A DNA stretch of 64,000 nucleotides, from NCBI GenBank assembly GCA_964036045.1, contig OZ038388.1, forward strand, positions 30,215,759 to 30,279,758. The letters are read 5' to 3'. A model generated the notes under the pieces. The model saw only the letters and a list, made by a program, of their open reading frames with translations. It was not told where the DNA came from and did not search any database. This document shows, in pieces, positions 19,262-31,089 of the stretch. The position numbers were made by a program, and so were the translations under genes. Each line of letters starts with the position of its first letter. Within the stretch, counting starts at the first letter, position 1. This DNA comes from Eutreptiella sp. 'Long Island Sound 2002' (lineage: Eukaryota > Euglenozoa > Euglenophyceae > Eutreptiales > Eutreptiaceae).

Positions 19262-22200
19262 ACCCAACGAGCCCCAGCAGCCGGCCCAGTGGGCGGGCAG
19301 TCGGGGGAGGGACAGCGCCTGACCTCAGACGCCCCTCACAATGGTGGAAGGCACCCCCCCCGGGGACGCCCTTCCGCCACCCCCACAGCGAGCAACGCCG
19401 GCCCGCAAGGGCGCACGCCGTGGGGCCGGTGCTGGGTCCCCACGCCCGCATCCACCGCACCCGGGACACACGGGTCGCGGAACCCCAGCTGCCCGCTCCA
19501 GAGGACGGGCGGCTGGGGGAGGGACAGGGCCTGACACCAGGCGCCCCTCACAACGGTGGCAGGCCACCCCCCCGGGGACGGCCCCCCACCACCCCTGCGG
19601 CACGCAGCCCCCACAGGGCATGCAGGCCAAGGGGACAGTGTTGGGCCCCCACACCCACACACCTGCGCCCACAGCACGTGGGTGGCGGACCCCAACAGCC
19701 CGCCCAGTGGGCGGGCAGTCGGGAGAGGGACAGCGCCTGACCCCAGACACCCCTCACAATGGTGGAAGGCACCCCCCCCGGGGACGCCCTTCCGCCGCCC
19801 CTACAGCTAGTAACGCCGGCCCGCAAGGGCGCACGCTGTGGGGCCGCTGCTGGGTACCCACGCCCGCACCGACCGCACCCGGGACACGCGGGACGCGGAA
19901 CCCTGGCTGCCCGCTCCAGAGGACGGGCGGCCGGGGGAGGGACAGCGCCTGACACCAGGCGCCCCTCACAACGGTGGCAGGCCACCCCCCCGGGGACGGC
20001 CCCCCACAACCCCCGCGGCATGCAACCCCCACAGGGCATGCAGGCCGCGGTGACGGTGTTGGGCTCCCACACCCACACACCTGCGCCCACAGCACGTGGG
20101 TGGCGGACCCCAACAGCCCGCCCAGTGGGCGGGCAGTTGGGGGAGGGACGGCGCCTGGCCTCAGACGCCCCTCACAATGGTGGAAGGCACCCCCCCCGGG
20201 GACACCCTTCCGCCACCCCGACAGCGAGCAACGCCGGCCCGCAAGGGCGCACGCTGTGAGGCCGGTGCTGGGTCCCCACGCCCGCACCGACCGCACCCGG
20301 GACACACGGGTCGCGGAACCCTGGCCGCCCGCTCCAGAGGACGGGCGGCCGGGGGAGGGACAGCGCCTGACACCAGGCGCCCCTCACAACGGTGGCAGGC
20401 CACCCCCACCGGGGACGGCCCCCCACCACCCCCGCGGCATGCAGCCCCCACAGGGCATGCAGGCCAAGGGGACAGTGTTGGGCCCCCACACCCACACACC
20501 CGCGCCCACAGCACGTGGGTGGCGGACCCCAACAGCCCGCCCAGTGGGCGGGCAGTCGGGGGAGGGACAGCGCCTGACCTCAAACGCCCCTCACAATGGT
20601 GGAAGGCACCCCCCCCGGGGACGCCCTTCCGCCACCCCCACAGCGGGCAACGCCGGCCCGCAAGGGCGCACGCTGTGGGGCCGGTGCTGCGTCCCCACGC
20701 CCGCATCGACCGCACCCGGGACACACGGGTCGCGGAACCCGGGCTGCCCGCCCCAGAGGACGGGCGGCCGGGGGAGGGACAGCGCCTGACACCAGGCGCC
20801 CCTCACAACGGTGGCAGCCCCCCCCCCCCCAGGGACGGCCCCCCACCACGCCTGCGGCACGCAGCCCCCACAGGGCATGCAGGCCAAGGGGACAGTGTTG
20901 GGCCCCCACACCCACACACCCGCACCCACAGCACGTGGGTGGCGGACCCCAACAGCCCGCCCAGTGGGCGGGCAGTCGGGTGAGGGACAGCGCCTGACCT
21001 CAGACGCCCCTCACAATGGTGGAAGGCACCTCCCCCGGGGACGCCCTTCCGCCACCCCCACAGCGAGCAACGCCGGCCCGCAAGGGCGCACGCTGTGAGG
21101 CCGGTGCTGGGTCCCCACGCCCGCACCGACCGCACCCGGGACACACGGGATGCGGAACCCTGGCCGCCCGCTCCAGAGGACGGGCGGCCGGGGGAGGGAC
21201 AGCGCCTGACACCAGGCGCCCCTCACAACGGTGGCAGGCCACTCCCCCCGGGGACGGCCCCCCACCACCCCCGCGGCACGCAGCTCCCACAGGGCATGCA
21301 GGCCAAGGGGACAGTGTTGGGCCCACACACCCACACACCCGCGCCCACAGCACATGGGTGGCGGACCCCAACAGCCCGCCCAATGGGTGGGCAGTCGGGG
21401 GAGGGACAATGCCTGACCTCAGACGCCCCTCACAACGGCGGAAGGCACTCCCCCCAGGGACGCCCCTCCGCCACCCCCACAGCGAGCAACGCCGGCCCGC
21501 AAGGGCGCACGCTGTGGGGCCGGTGCTGGGTCCCCACGCCCGCACCGACCGCACCCGGGACACACGGGCCGCGGAACCCCAGCTGCCCGCTCCAGAGGAC
21601 GGGCGGCCAGGGGAGGGACAGGCTTGACACCAGGCGCCCCTCACAACGGTGGCAGGCCACCCCCCCGGGGACGGCCCCCCACCACCCCCGCGGCACGCAG
21701 CCCCCACAGGGCATGCAGGCCAAGGGGACAGTGTTGGGCCCCCACACCCACACACCTGCGCCCACAGCACGTGGGTGGCAGACCCCAACAACCCGCCCAA
21801 TGGACGGGCAGTCGGGAGAGGATCAGCGCCTGACCTTAGACGCCCCTCACAACGGTGGATGGCACCCCCCCCGGGGACGCCCTCCCGCCACCCCCACAGC
21901 GAGCAACGCCGGCCGGCAAGGGCGCACGCTGTGAGGCCGGTGCTGGGTCCCCACGCCCGCACCGACCGCACCCGGGACACACGGGTCGCGGAGCCCTGGC
22001 TGGCTGCTCCAGAGGACGGGCGGCCGGGGGAGGGACAGCGCCTGACACCAGACGCCCCTCACAACGGTGGCGGGCCACCCCCCCCGGGGACGGCCCCCCA
22101 CCACCCCTGCGGCACACAGTCCTCACAGGGCATGCAGGCCCAGGGGATGGTGTTGGGCCCCCACGCCCACACACTCGCGCCCACAGCACGTGGGTGGCGG

Positions 22201-22560
22201 ACCCCAATAACCCACCCAATGGACGGGCAGTCGGGGGAGGGACAGCGCCTGACCTCAGACGCCCCTCGCCATTTTGGAAGGCGCCCCCCCCGGGGACGCT
22301 CATCCGCCACCCCCACAGCGAGCAACGCCGGCCCGCAAGGGCGCACGCTGTGGGGCCGGTGCTGGGCCCCCACGCCCGCACCGACCGCGCCCGGGACACG
22401 TGGGTCACGGAACCCTGGCTGCCCACTCCAGAGGACGGGCGGCCGGGGGAGGGACAGCGCCTAACACCAGACGCCCCTCGCAATGCTGAAAAGCGCCCCC
22501 CCGGGAACGCCCATCCGCCATCCCCACAACGAGCAACGCACCAACGCACCAACGCACCAG
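19262..22560 (+). repeat. Dimeric tandem array, 419-bp unit, about 7.8 copies
   Basis: The phrase GCCCCTC(A/G)C at the start of one half-unit recurs at about 19331, 19749, 20167, 20586, 21006, 21425, 21842 and 22261, a 417-420 base period. Each unit consists of two related halves of about 209 bases that share the ends GGGGGAGGGACAGCGCCTGAC. One half carries GCCCGCCCAGTGGGCGGGC, an 8-bp inverted repeat around a GGGCGGG box. The array stops about 50 bases before ORF1 of the non-LTR element, the position of promoter monomers in some LINEs. Long open frames on both strands here reflect the absence of T/A-rich codons, not genes. Confidence 0.9.
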
Positions 22561-22611
22561 CCACGGGACATCCGCACCCCACCCCCTGCTCTTAGGCACA
22601 GCGACACAACA

Positions 22612-25600
22612 ATGGCGGAACCCGCGGCCCCACGCAAAACACGCTCCCGATCTCCGATGCTGGACGAAGCACACGAGGTCATCAGGGCGCTGGGACTCAG
22701 AGACGGCGAAGGGGACCCCCCACAAGGGGACGCGGGCACGGACTCCGACCTGGAGGCAGTACCGGAGTCCCCCACGGGAGGCGCGCCCGCGGAACCTGCG
22801 CCGCCGGCGGGCAGCGTGCCCGCGCTCTGCCCGGCGTGGAAACGAGGCCACTGCACCGGCGAAGGCCGGTGCCCCAAACAGCATCCCCAGCCCGGGCCCG
22901 ATGACGGAGCGCTGCCCGAGGTGAAACCCGCGGCCGCATGCGCCGCCCTACGCTACGGGGTGGCGCAGGGCTGCATCCTGGATGAGACCGCGCGCGGCAG
23001 CGTGAACATCCAGGAGGCCGTCGACCGAGTCACCCACACGGGACAGGCGGCAGTGGCCTTGCACACCCGGGGCCGCCACGGCGGACCCGCAGCGGGGATA
23101 AATGTGGAACCCTCGGGAATGGTGCTGGTCCTGGCGGCGTGCGGCGGGCGTGCCCACAGTGGACCATCCAGGTGTACACCCCCCCACAGGCGTGGCCCTT
23201 CTCCACGTGGGCGGTGCTCGCCGTCATGTGGCACCTGGCACCGGAGGACGCCCCCCCAGGGACCGCGCAGGAAATCGCCCGGGACCTCCACACCTGGCCG
23301 GCCGAACAGGATTACCCCTGGCGCAGGCCCCGGGGCGGCCTCCCAGTGGCACCCGCGGCAGAGGGGCTCAGCGTCGCGGCAACCCTCCAACGGCACCCCG
23401 ACAAGAAGGCACGCCACTTCCTGCAGACAGGCACGGTCCCGGCCACCCCGCCAGACTCCGAGTGGCGATGGGACGCAGGGGTGGCGCAACCGCTGACGGG
23501 CCCCTGGACCCTCCCGTTGTGGTATTTGCCCATGGGCACCCTGGCCCACGCCACCCAGGCCGTCAAGGGGGCTTTCCCGCAGCCGCTCCTCCCCGGCGTG
23601 GCCCTGCTCCGCAGCCTGCAGGCGGGGGCCGCCTGGGTACGGTGGAAGGAAGGAAAAGGGCGCTCGAGCCCCTATTTCCCCCTGGTCCAGGGCCAGGCGC
23701 TGCTCCACGCCGAGGGCATGGGGACCGTGAGATGGGGGGCGATCGTGCCCGGCACGGCGTGCAGGTGGATCACAGCGGCCGCCCCACAGCCCATGCGATC
23801 GCCGCCGGCGTGCCGGCGCCTCCTACAGATGGTCCACTCTTTGGCCCCCCAACACGCCTTTACGAGGGACGTGTGGAAGGCCGTACTGAGCCACACCAGG
23901 GAGTGGCTAACGAACCCAGGTGCACGGTACCCGCCGGGGCCGGTGCTCGAACAGCTCACGGCCCCCACACCCGGGGTCCGCCACGCCCTGCACAGGGCGT
24001 CGGCAATCACTGAGCAGCTCAACGACGAAGTGCTGGACCTGGCGCTGGAGCCGCTGCGAGTGCTCTACCCGCAAACCCACATCCCACCCGCGGGCACGTC
24101 CAACCGCCTAGGCCGCCTGGGGTTGCAGCGCCGCGTCGAGGCCGCGCACCAAGGAGGCGTGGTGGAACAGTGGCTAACGCTCCGCAACCCGTCCACCGCG
24201 GAAGGCCACTGGTACCTGCACCAACTCCTCTTCCAACCACGGGCAGCCCCGGAACATCGCCGGCAAAACACGTACCAAACGCACCCGGAGCGCCGAGGCG
24301 CGCAAGACTTCCCGCAGCCAGTCCCGCCCGCCCTCCTGCCGGGGCAGGACCCGGAGGCGCTACAGCAGGGCCCCCTGCTCGACACCGCCACCACGGTACA
24401 ACAAAGGGGACGCGACGGCGCGGATGGTGCCGAACTGGACTTCACAAACTGCGGAGCGGTGGCCTGGATGGCAGCCTGCAGGCACCTCGCCCGAGATACC
24501 ACGGGGCTCCGGCAGTACAGACCAACGGACCGCACGGCGCTGGCGTCCGCGGTCGCGGCCGTCACCATGGGTCCCGTGGCGGCGTGGCCGGCGCAACTGC
24601 TGCCCCACGTCCCCTGCCGCGACACGCAGCCCCGCCGGCCGGCCGCAACGCACGCGCCGACGGCACCCCTCACGGCGGAGCAGCTATACGTCGTCGCGGC
24701 GGCGTTGCTAGCGGACGGCGGGGAGAGCTTCGTCCACAACCACAACCCGGCGCAGATTGCGGGAAGCATACAAGGGCCACAGCGCGATGCACCAGACCCG
24801 TGGCATGCCACACTCCGCGGGCGCACCCGCGTCTGGGATGCGGGCGATGGCACACCTCCACCCGGGCCCAAGCAGGGAAGCACTGGTGCTGCAGACGGCA
24901 GGCTACCAGGCCATCCTACAGGGCCACGCCGGAGGGTACCGGTCGCACGTCCTGGCCGGAGGCCGCTGGACTGTCTGGCAGAGCACCGCCAGGCAAGGGG
25001 CATTCCCACCCCTACCCCACGTCGACTGGCAACAGGGGCCCACCCAGGCCTACTATATGTCGGCGGACCCCTGGCCGCTGGCAGTCCTGCTACACACCGT
25101 CAGCGCCCCCAACAAGAGGCAGGAACCGGGGTGGGTCAAACCCCCCGCACTGGTGTGGAGCCCCGACCAGGAGGAGCATCTACGGGCCGCGTGGCAGGGA
25201 GACGCCATCAGGGACACGGACGTCCCGGACCTCCACACGGGGCCAATCACGCACGCCCGCCCGGCGGCTACCCTGGCGCTGGCCCAACGGGGACAGCGGA
25301 ACCCGCAGTGGGTGGTCTGCATCTTCAGCCCGGCAGACGCGCACATCGTCGTCTGCGACCCCGAGCGCCTGCCGGGGCCGGAAGCTGTGATCCGCGTGGC
25401 AGACTGCACCCGCATGATCGTCAGGGCGCTACGGGAGGGCGAACACCACGCCCTCCTGCTCCAGGTCAGGCCGAAGGACAACGCCCGGGCGGCGAGGCCG
25501 GGGGTGTGGCCGGCAGCAGCGCACTCCGCCGACCTAGAGCTCCAGCTGGCGGTGCCGACCGCAGTGTACCACTGGCTACAGGCCTTCCACGACCTGCGAT

Positions 25601-26271
25601 GGAGGGGCAAACCTGACCGCCAAATCGGCCCCACGCACTGGCAAACGTGGCTGCAAGCAGACGCGCAGCGCGATGCCATCCGGGGTCTCGGGCCCGCGCC
25701 CGCGACACGAGCCCTCGATGCGGCGGCCCCGGGCCGCACACTGGCGCCACACACGGTGCCACTGGCCAACCTGCCCTTCGAATCAGCGGCGGAGGGCGCC
25801 ATTCGGAAGTCGGTGCCGCTCCCCCCGGCGCGAGGGGCCACGGAGCCGACGAAATGCCCCCTGTGTGCAGACAAGTACTACACAAGCGGGGCAACGCTGG
25901 AACACCTGGCGTGGCACGCGGTGTACGCTGCAGCCCCGGCGGACGACAAGGAGGCGGCCACCAACATCCTGCAAGGGAGAGCACGGAGGTCCCCATGGCA
26001 CGCCCCGTACACCCGGCGCCCCCCGCCCCAGGCGGCCGACCACGCAGACGGAGATGAGGAGGCACCCGGGGCGGCCCCGGGGACCGGCGGTGCGGCCCCA
26101 CCAGGGTCCATGTCCATCCCCGCGGGGCTGGCCCCCCTGGCCCCCCCGGCTCCCCTGGTCCCCCGGGCCCCCCTGTGGGCCCCGCTGGGAACGGGCTCAG
26201 CGGATGCGGCGCACACGGATGCCCTGGCTGCGCCGGCGAACCCAGCGGCAATGCCGATGCGGGAAAGCTGA
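22612..26271 (+). pseudogene. Non-LTR ORF1, zinc-finger protein, two frameshifts
   Basis: The start at 22612 encodes MAEPAAPRKTRSRSP. Residues about 73-91 form a CCCH finger (Cx7Cx5Cx3H: CPAWKRGHC...C...H), a nucleic-acid binding motif. The reading frame moves at about 23130-23150 and returns to the first frame at about 24780-24850. Each segment continues a natural-looking protein, so these are indels in what was one frame of about 1,220 codons. Near the C-terminus, 25855-25914 encode a C2H2 finger (Cx2Cx12Hx3H, CPLC...HLAWH), followed by a Pro/Ala-rich tail. It ends in TGA 12 bases before ORF2. ORF1 proteins of non-LTR elements bind their RNA; that role is inferred here. Confidence 0.7.
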
Positions 26272-26283
26272 CTCCAGGAGGAC

Positions 26284-29274
26284 ATGGCGGGCGACGCCCT
26301 GTGGCTCCTCTCATGGAACCTGCGCAACGGCCTCGTGCCGCCAGACCGGTCCCTCCGGGACACTCTCCGGCGGCGCCGGGGGCCGGCGGCCTGTACCGAC
26401 AAGCAGCACCTCATCACCGGCATGCTACCCCAGGAGGGGGGCTTTGCCATCATGCTCCAGGAAACAGGGATCGCCACCCGGGCGCAGGAGATGCACGTGG
26501 CCGCGGCGCTCCGGGACAAGGGGTACACCGCCTTCTTCAGCAGCCGGCTGGCGGAGACTGGAGCCACCTCCACCTCGAGAGGGGGGGGCCTCCTCACCGC
26601 GGTCAGCAGCAAGTACGTGGCGGAGCACGAGGTGCTCAGCTTCACTGAAATTGTCCCCGGGAAGGCCGCGGCCCTGGAGATCCGCACGGACGGGGGAGGC
26701 CTCACCCTCATCAACGTCCACGGGCCGCAAGCAGGCTGCTCCCCGTGGGCAGGATGGGCAGCGTTCTGGGCCGACATACAAATGTATGCCACGGCACGCA
26801 GCCTCGGTTGGAGGCACCCCATGGTCATCGCCGGCGACACCAACATCTACATTGATGTCCCCACCAACCCGGCCACGGAGCAGTTCTGAGCGGGCTGGGA
26901 GGCCTGCGGTTTCCGAAGGGCCGCGGCAGGCGGCGAGGAGGACATGACCCCCACGCTCCACCCGTCCCGGCACAGGGTGGACACCTTCCTGGTCAACGAG
27001 CCCCTCCTGCCGTGGTCCCTGCGGGAAGGCGTCTGGGCTCCCGGCATGGCACACCCCCAGGTGGTCGGCTCGAACCACCTCCCGGTCCGCCAGGCCCTGC
27101 CGGGCCTCCTCAGCGCAGCAGGGCGCGCGGCGATGCCCACCCCCTACAGCCACACGGAGGGCCGCCTCCTCCCGTACGACGCCGAGGCCCCGCCCGTCCA
27201 ACACTGCCTGTGGGCGGCGGTCACCGCCGCGCAGGATGAACCCTCCCTGGCGCCCTGGCTGGGTCCCGCAGAGCAGCACGACTACGGGTGCATGCCCGCG
27301 GCCGCGGTGGACAAGGTTTTCGAACACCTCCACGCGACGCATGACGCCCTGGCGCGTGTGGTGGGACGCCGGCAGCCGTCCCGGGCGGGGACGGACCCGG
27401 CGGAGGGGGACCTCCTGGAGAGCGGAAAGCGGCTCCAGGCGGCGGTCCTCCGCTATGACACCCTGGCAGTGCGCGCGCCGGCAGCGTACCAGGCGGACGC
27501 GGCCCGGAATGGCATCCGCTCCGAGGCGGCGCTCCGGCTCACGGAGGAGCTGCAGGGTGTGTCGCCCGGGTTCCGCCCGACCACACAGGGCCAGCTACAG
27601 GAGGAGCTGGAGAGGCAAGCAGCCGCCCTCGAGGAGGACATTCGCCAGCTCAGCGCACTCCTGGCGGCAGACCGCAAGCGCGCCATCAAGGACTTCTGGC
27701 GCCGCCACGCCCCCGACATCGCCCAGCGATGGAAAGCCGTGCGGGGAGCCATAGAGGTAGAGGCCCCGGGCCCGTCAGGCCTCTGGAACGTGCGGGTCCC
27801 CAACACCCAAACGCTCCTCACGGAGGCCCACGACGTGATGTTCGCAGTTCGCGCCTTCTGGCGAGAACTGTATGACAAACGCCCGGTGGACCTCCCAGGC
27901 TTCCAGGCGGTCCTCGGCCGCCACGTCCCCCGGGTCCCTGAAGGGGCCCGGACACAGGTCCAGCAGTACTCCATGCAGGACCTGAAGTCCGCCCTGGACA
28001 ACGCCGATGGCAAGGCCCCAGGTCCCAACATCGTGGAGGCCCGTTTCATCAAGGCCCTCCCGGCACCCGTCCAGTGGCTCCTGGTCCACTCCTACCGAGC
28101 CATCCTCCGCGGCGCCTCGCCGCCGATGCACTGGAGGGACGCGCACATCTGGCTCAGCCCCAAGGTACCAGGCTCTGCCAGACTGGACGACTACAGGCCC
28201 ATAGCCCTGGGCCAACTGGACATTAAGCTGCTCACCGGCCCCCTCACCCAGCGCATCACGGAAGTGCTCACACGGCACGGAGTGGTCAGCGAATGGCAGC
28301 AAGGGGCCCTCCCTGGCTCTAACACAGGCCCCCCGCTGTTCATGGCGCAGCGGCAGCTCCAGCGGGGAAGGCCGAACTACGTCCTCTCTTTCGACGCCCG
28401 CAAGGCCTTCGACACCGCCCCGCACGGCGCCCTCCACCTCATCCTGCGCCACCTCTCCGTGCCGCCGGACGTCATCAACCTCCTGCTCTTCCTCCACACG
28501 TGCGCCAGGCTGCGCATCGTCACCGCACACGGGCTAACGCAGCCCGTCTACATGCTGCGCGGCGTCCGGCAGGGCAACCCCGAGAGCCCCCTACTGTACG
28601 CGCTCCTCCTGGAGCCCCTGCTCAGGGCGCAGGGGCACCGCCTGCGCCCGCCGGGAGGGGCCGAGCACGGCCTCATCCAGGCCTACATCGACGACTTGCT
28701 GGTGGTGGCCCACACGCTGCAGCACTTCGTCGAGGGCGTGGAGGCGGTGGCCGCCTACCTGGGGATGATGGGCATGGAGCTCAACCCCCGCAAGTGCGCC
28801 ATGGCCACCACGGAGGGGGTCCTGGGCCTGCAGCTGTGCCTCTGTCCCCACCTGGAAAACCTGTGGCACTGGGTACCAGCGGCGGACTCCGTCCCCTACC
28901 TGGGACTCCAGTTGCAGCCGGACGGGGAGTTCTCCCTGCAGCGCAAGCACCGGCTACGCCTGGCGGCGGTGCACCACTGGTGCCTTAACACCCTCGCACC
29001 ACCGAAAGTGGTGCAGGACGTCATCCTGGCGATCCTCGGGGGGGTGACGCAGTACGTCGCCCCTTTCATCGCCGACGACTCCGACACTGCACGCCACCTA
29101 GACCACAGCACGGTCCAGGTCGCGAAGGACAGGGCGCGGTACGCCTTCGACGCCTCGCGGGACAGCCTGCAGGATGACCGGACCCTGGGGCTCACACGGG
29201 TGCCAGCGCGGTGCCAGCAGGCAGCGGTGGCCCTCGTGGGTGCACTCGTCCACCACCGCTCAACCTCCGCTGCA
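26284..29274 (+). pseudogene. Non-LTR ORF2, N-terminal part: EEP endonuclease and reverse transcriptase
   Basis: The frame opens MAGDALWLLSWNLRNG. The apurinic-like endonuclease motifs are present: WN (11-12), QE (59-60), INVHGP, GDTN (184-187), RVDTFLVN (about 230) and SNHLPV (about 263). An in-frame TGA replaces codon 202 inside this domain, after which the same frame continues without shift. The reverse transcriptase has FDARKAFD (about 703), RQGNPESP (about 762) and catalytic YIDD (about 801), followed by GMELNPRKC. The nuclease nicks the target and the RT copies the element RNA at the nick (target-primed reverse transcription). The coding frame is cut at about 29262 by the LTR retrotransposon and resumes at 39540. 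Confidence 0.9.
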
Positions 29275-29742
29275 TAGTGGTTGATCTTTGTTGTAACTGC
29301 GAAGCCTGTAGCCTTGATGCCCCAGGGGTCGTAACGCCCGACACTGCCCCTGATATCTCCGAACCCACATAACCCTCTTCAGACCCATATCCAACCTCTG
29401 GGAGCGACATATGCGAAGCACTTGTAAGTCCAGTGAACTCCATGGTGGAATATGAATAGTCAGAAAACCCGGTCTACAAAAATTAAGCAGACATAGAGTC
29501 TCAATGCGCATTCATCGCACATAATGTCACAACGTGAAATCATTCGAAAAAATTTAAATAAATCCGATTGGGAAATCACGAAAGACAAATGCGACTCGAC
29601 GCGCGCTCACAGGCGACATCTGGCGGCGAACGGAAAACATGAAATGAAGCGCAAAATGTACTGCACTAATGTACATCTGAAAATCATTGAAATTCTGATC
29701 ACATTGATGTATAATCTGAGTGCTGTCACTGCTGCCGTTACA
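29264..29742 (-). repeat. 3' LTR of the nested chromovirus
   Basis: It is nearly identical to 39059-39539. The outer end on the plus strand starts CCGCTGCATAG instead of TGTAACCGCTGCATAG. The preceding host sequence also ends in CTCCGC, so a deletion between two CCGC copies explains the loss. On the minus strand the bases just before the LTR, AGAGGGTGAG, are a plausible polypurine tract. Confidence 0.9.
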
Positions 29743-31089
29743 CTCACCCTCTGAAAACATACGTCAGTATGTCAGGCTGGGTCAAGTGAAGTGAAAGAAA
29801 CGGCCAAGGTGACCAAAAACCGACTAATCTATGACAAAAAGTGTGAAATTGAGCTGAATTGAGTAAATTTGTGGTGAGATCTGTGCTTCGCGATGGCCAT
29901 CGACTTGAATGAAACGCATAGGTACCTTAGGGCACACAGAAAAAGCTTCGTTCAAGCTCGAAAATTCAAAAATTGAAGGTCTGAGTGAAGAATGTACATG
30001 CATGATGCTGATTAATGATGCATGATGAAATCAGGATCTGACATCCCACTACCAGAAAACAGAAAACGAGGGTCGCCATGTCGTCTAGCGTCAAAAAAAT
30101 AGGGTATCCCTTCATGGAGTCCAAGATATGTGAAACTGGTCGGTGTCATTTGCAGTCATGAGACCAGATGCCAGATTATGGTACAAAATGTGACTGAATT
30201 GAGACCAAAATCAGTGAATCGCCCACGGATTGAGGGTGGCGAAATCTGAAACAAGCCAATATAGGTCCAATCCATTGTCGATATACACTGTGTGTAGTGT
30301 TGAACGGAAATCCAGTTCTCATTCATAGCCAATCCAGGTCAAATCCTCATGATGATGATGAATCCCATGATGGAAATCCAATCATGTAAAAGTAATGATA
30401 GCCAAAAAAACCCAGTGCGTGATCACCACACTGTCAGTATTGTCTCCAGGGCTTCATGTTCGATCCAGTACAAGCCAGAAGTGGTAATTGACCCAATATA
30501 GTTCCAGAATGTAGAAGCATCCAATGCTGGGTACCAGGAATTTGCCAATTTTGAGCTGATTCTGAGGGGGATTTCAACACAATCCACAGATGAACAGCGA
30601 GTCGACACAAGTAAGAACACCATCGTCGTCACTTGGTCTATATAAGCCCTTTGACAGCGGTCGATTGAAAAACAAACCAACAGTCTCAATGTAAGAGCTG
30701 ATTGAAATGACATTCTGAGCAGATCCGTCAAACACATGAAATGGATCAGACTCAGTCATGTGCCAGAATCTCTGTAATGAGCACGAACTCGAACGAGTCC
30801 TTCCCAAGGCGAGTAGAGGGGTTCAGTCGACAGCTAAACACGAGAGTGTCGTCGTGGTTGAGGATAATGGCCTTTCGGATCTTCAAATTGGATTCATCTA
30901 CAATGAAGCACATGATTCACATGATGACCATGATGAGAATGATGGATGGAATGACCAGGATGACCCCAGAATGTCCCATCATCTGTTCATCGAACCACAT
31001 AGACGATGCGTCAGGACTAGTGTGTCCCCATGCCAAGGGTATATGTAAACCGTAAACCTTTTGGAGAGTTTCGGCGATTCAAATTCTGA
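29743..31089 (-). other. 3' untranslated region of the nested chromovirus
   Basis: These 1.35 kb between the pol stop and the 3' LTR have no long frame on the sense strand. ATG/GAT-rich stretches at about 30347-30370 and 30910-30960 are simple-sequence-like. Confidence 0.6.

Noticed and set aside
18841-22595. Many overlapping frames on both strands of the 419-bp array
   Set aside because: The period is not a multiple of three, so frames drift between units. The openness comes from high GC.
26887-26889. Evidence of a reassigned UGA or UAG codon in the host
   Set aside because: The host-like exon sets end in or avoid standard stops, the Rep gene uses a normal stop, and the retroelement stops fit C-to-T decay.
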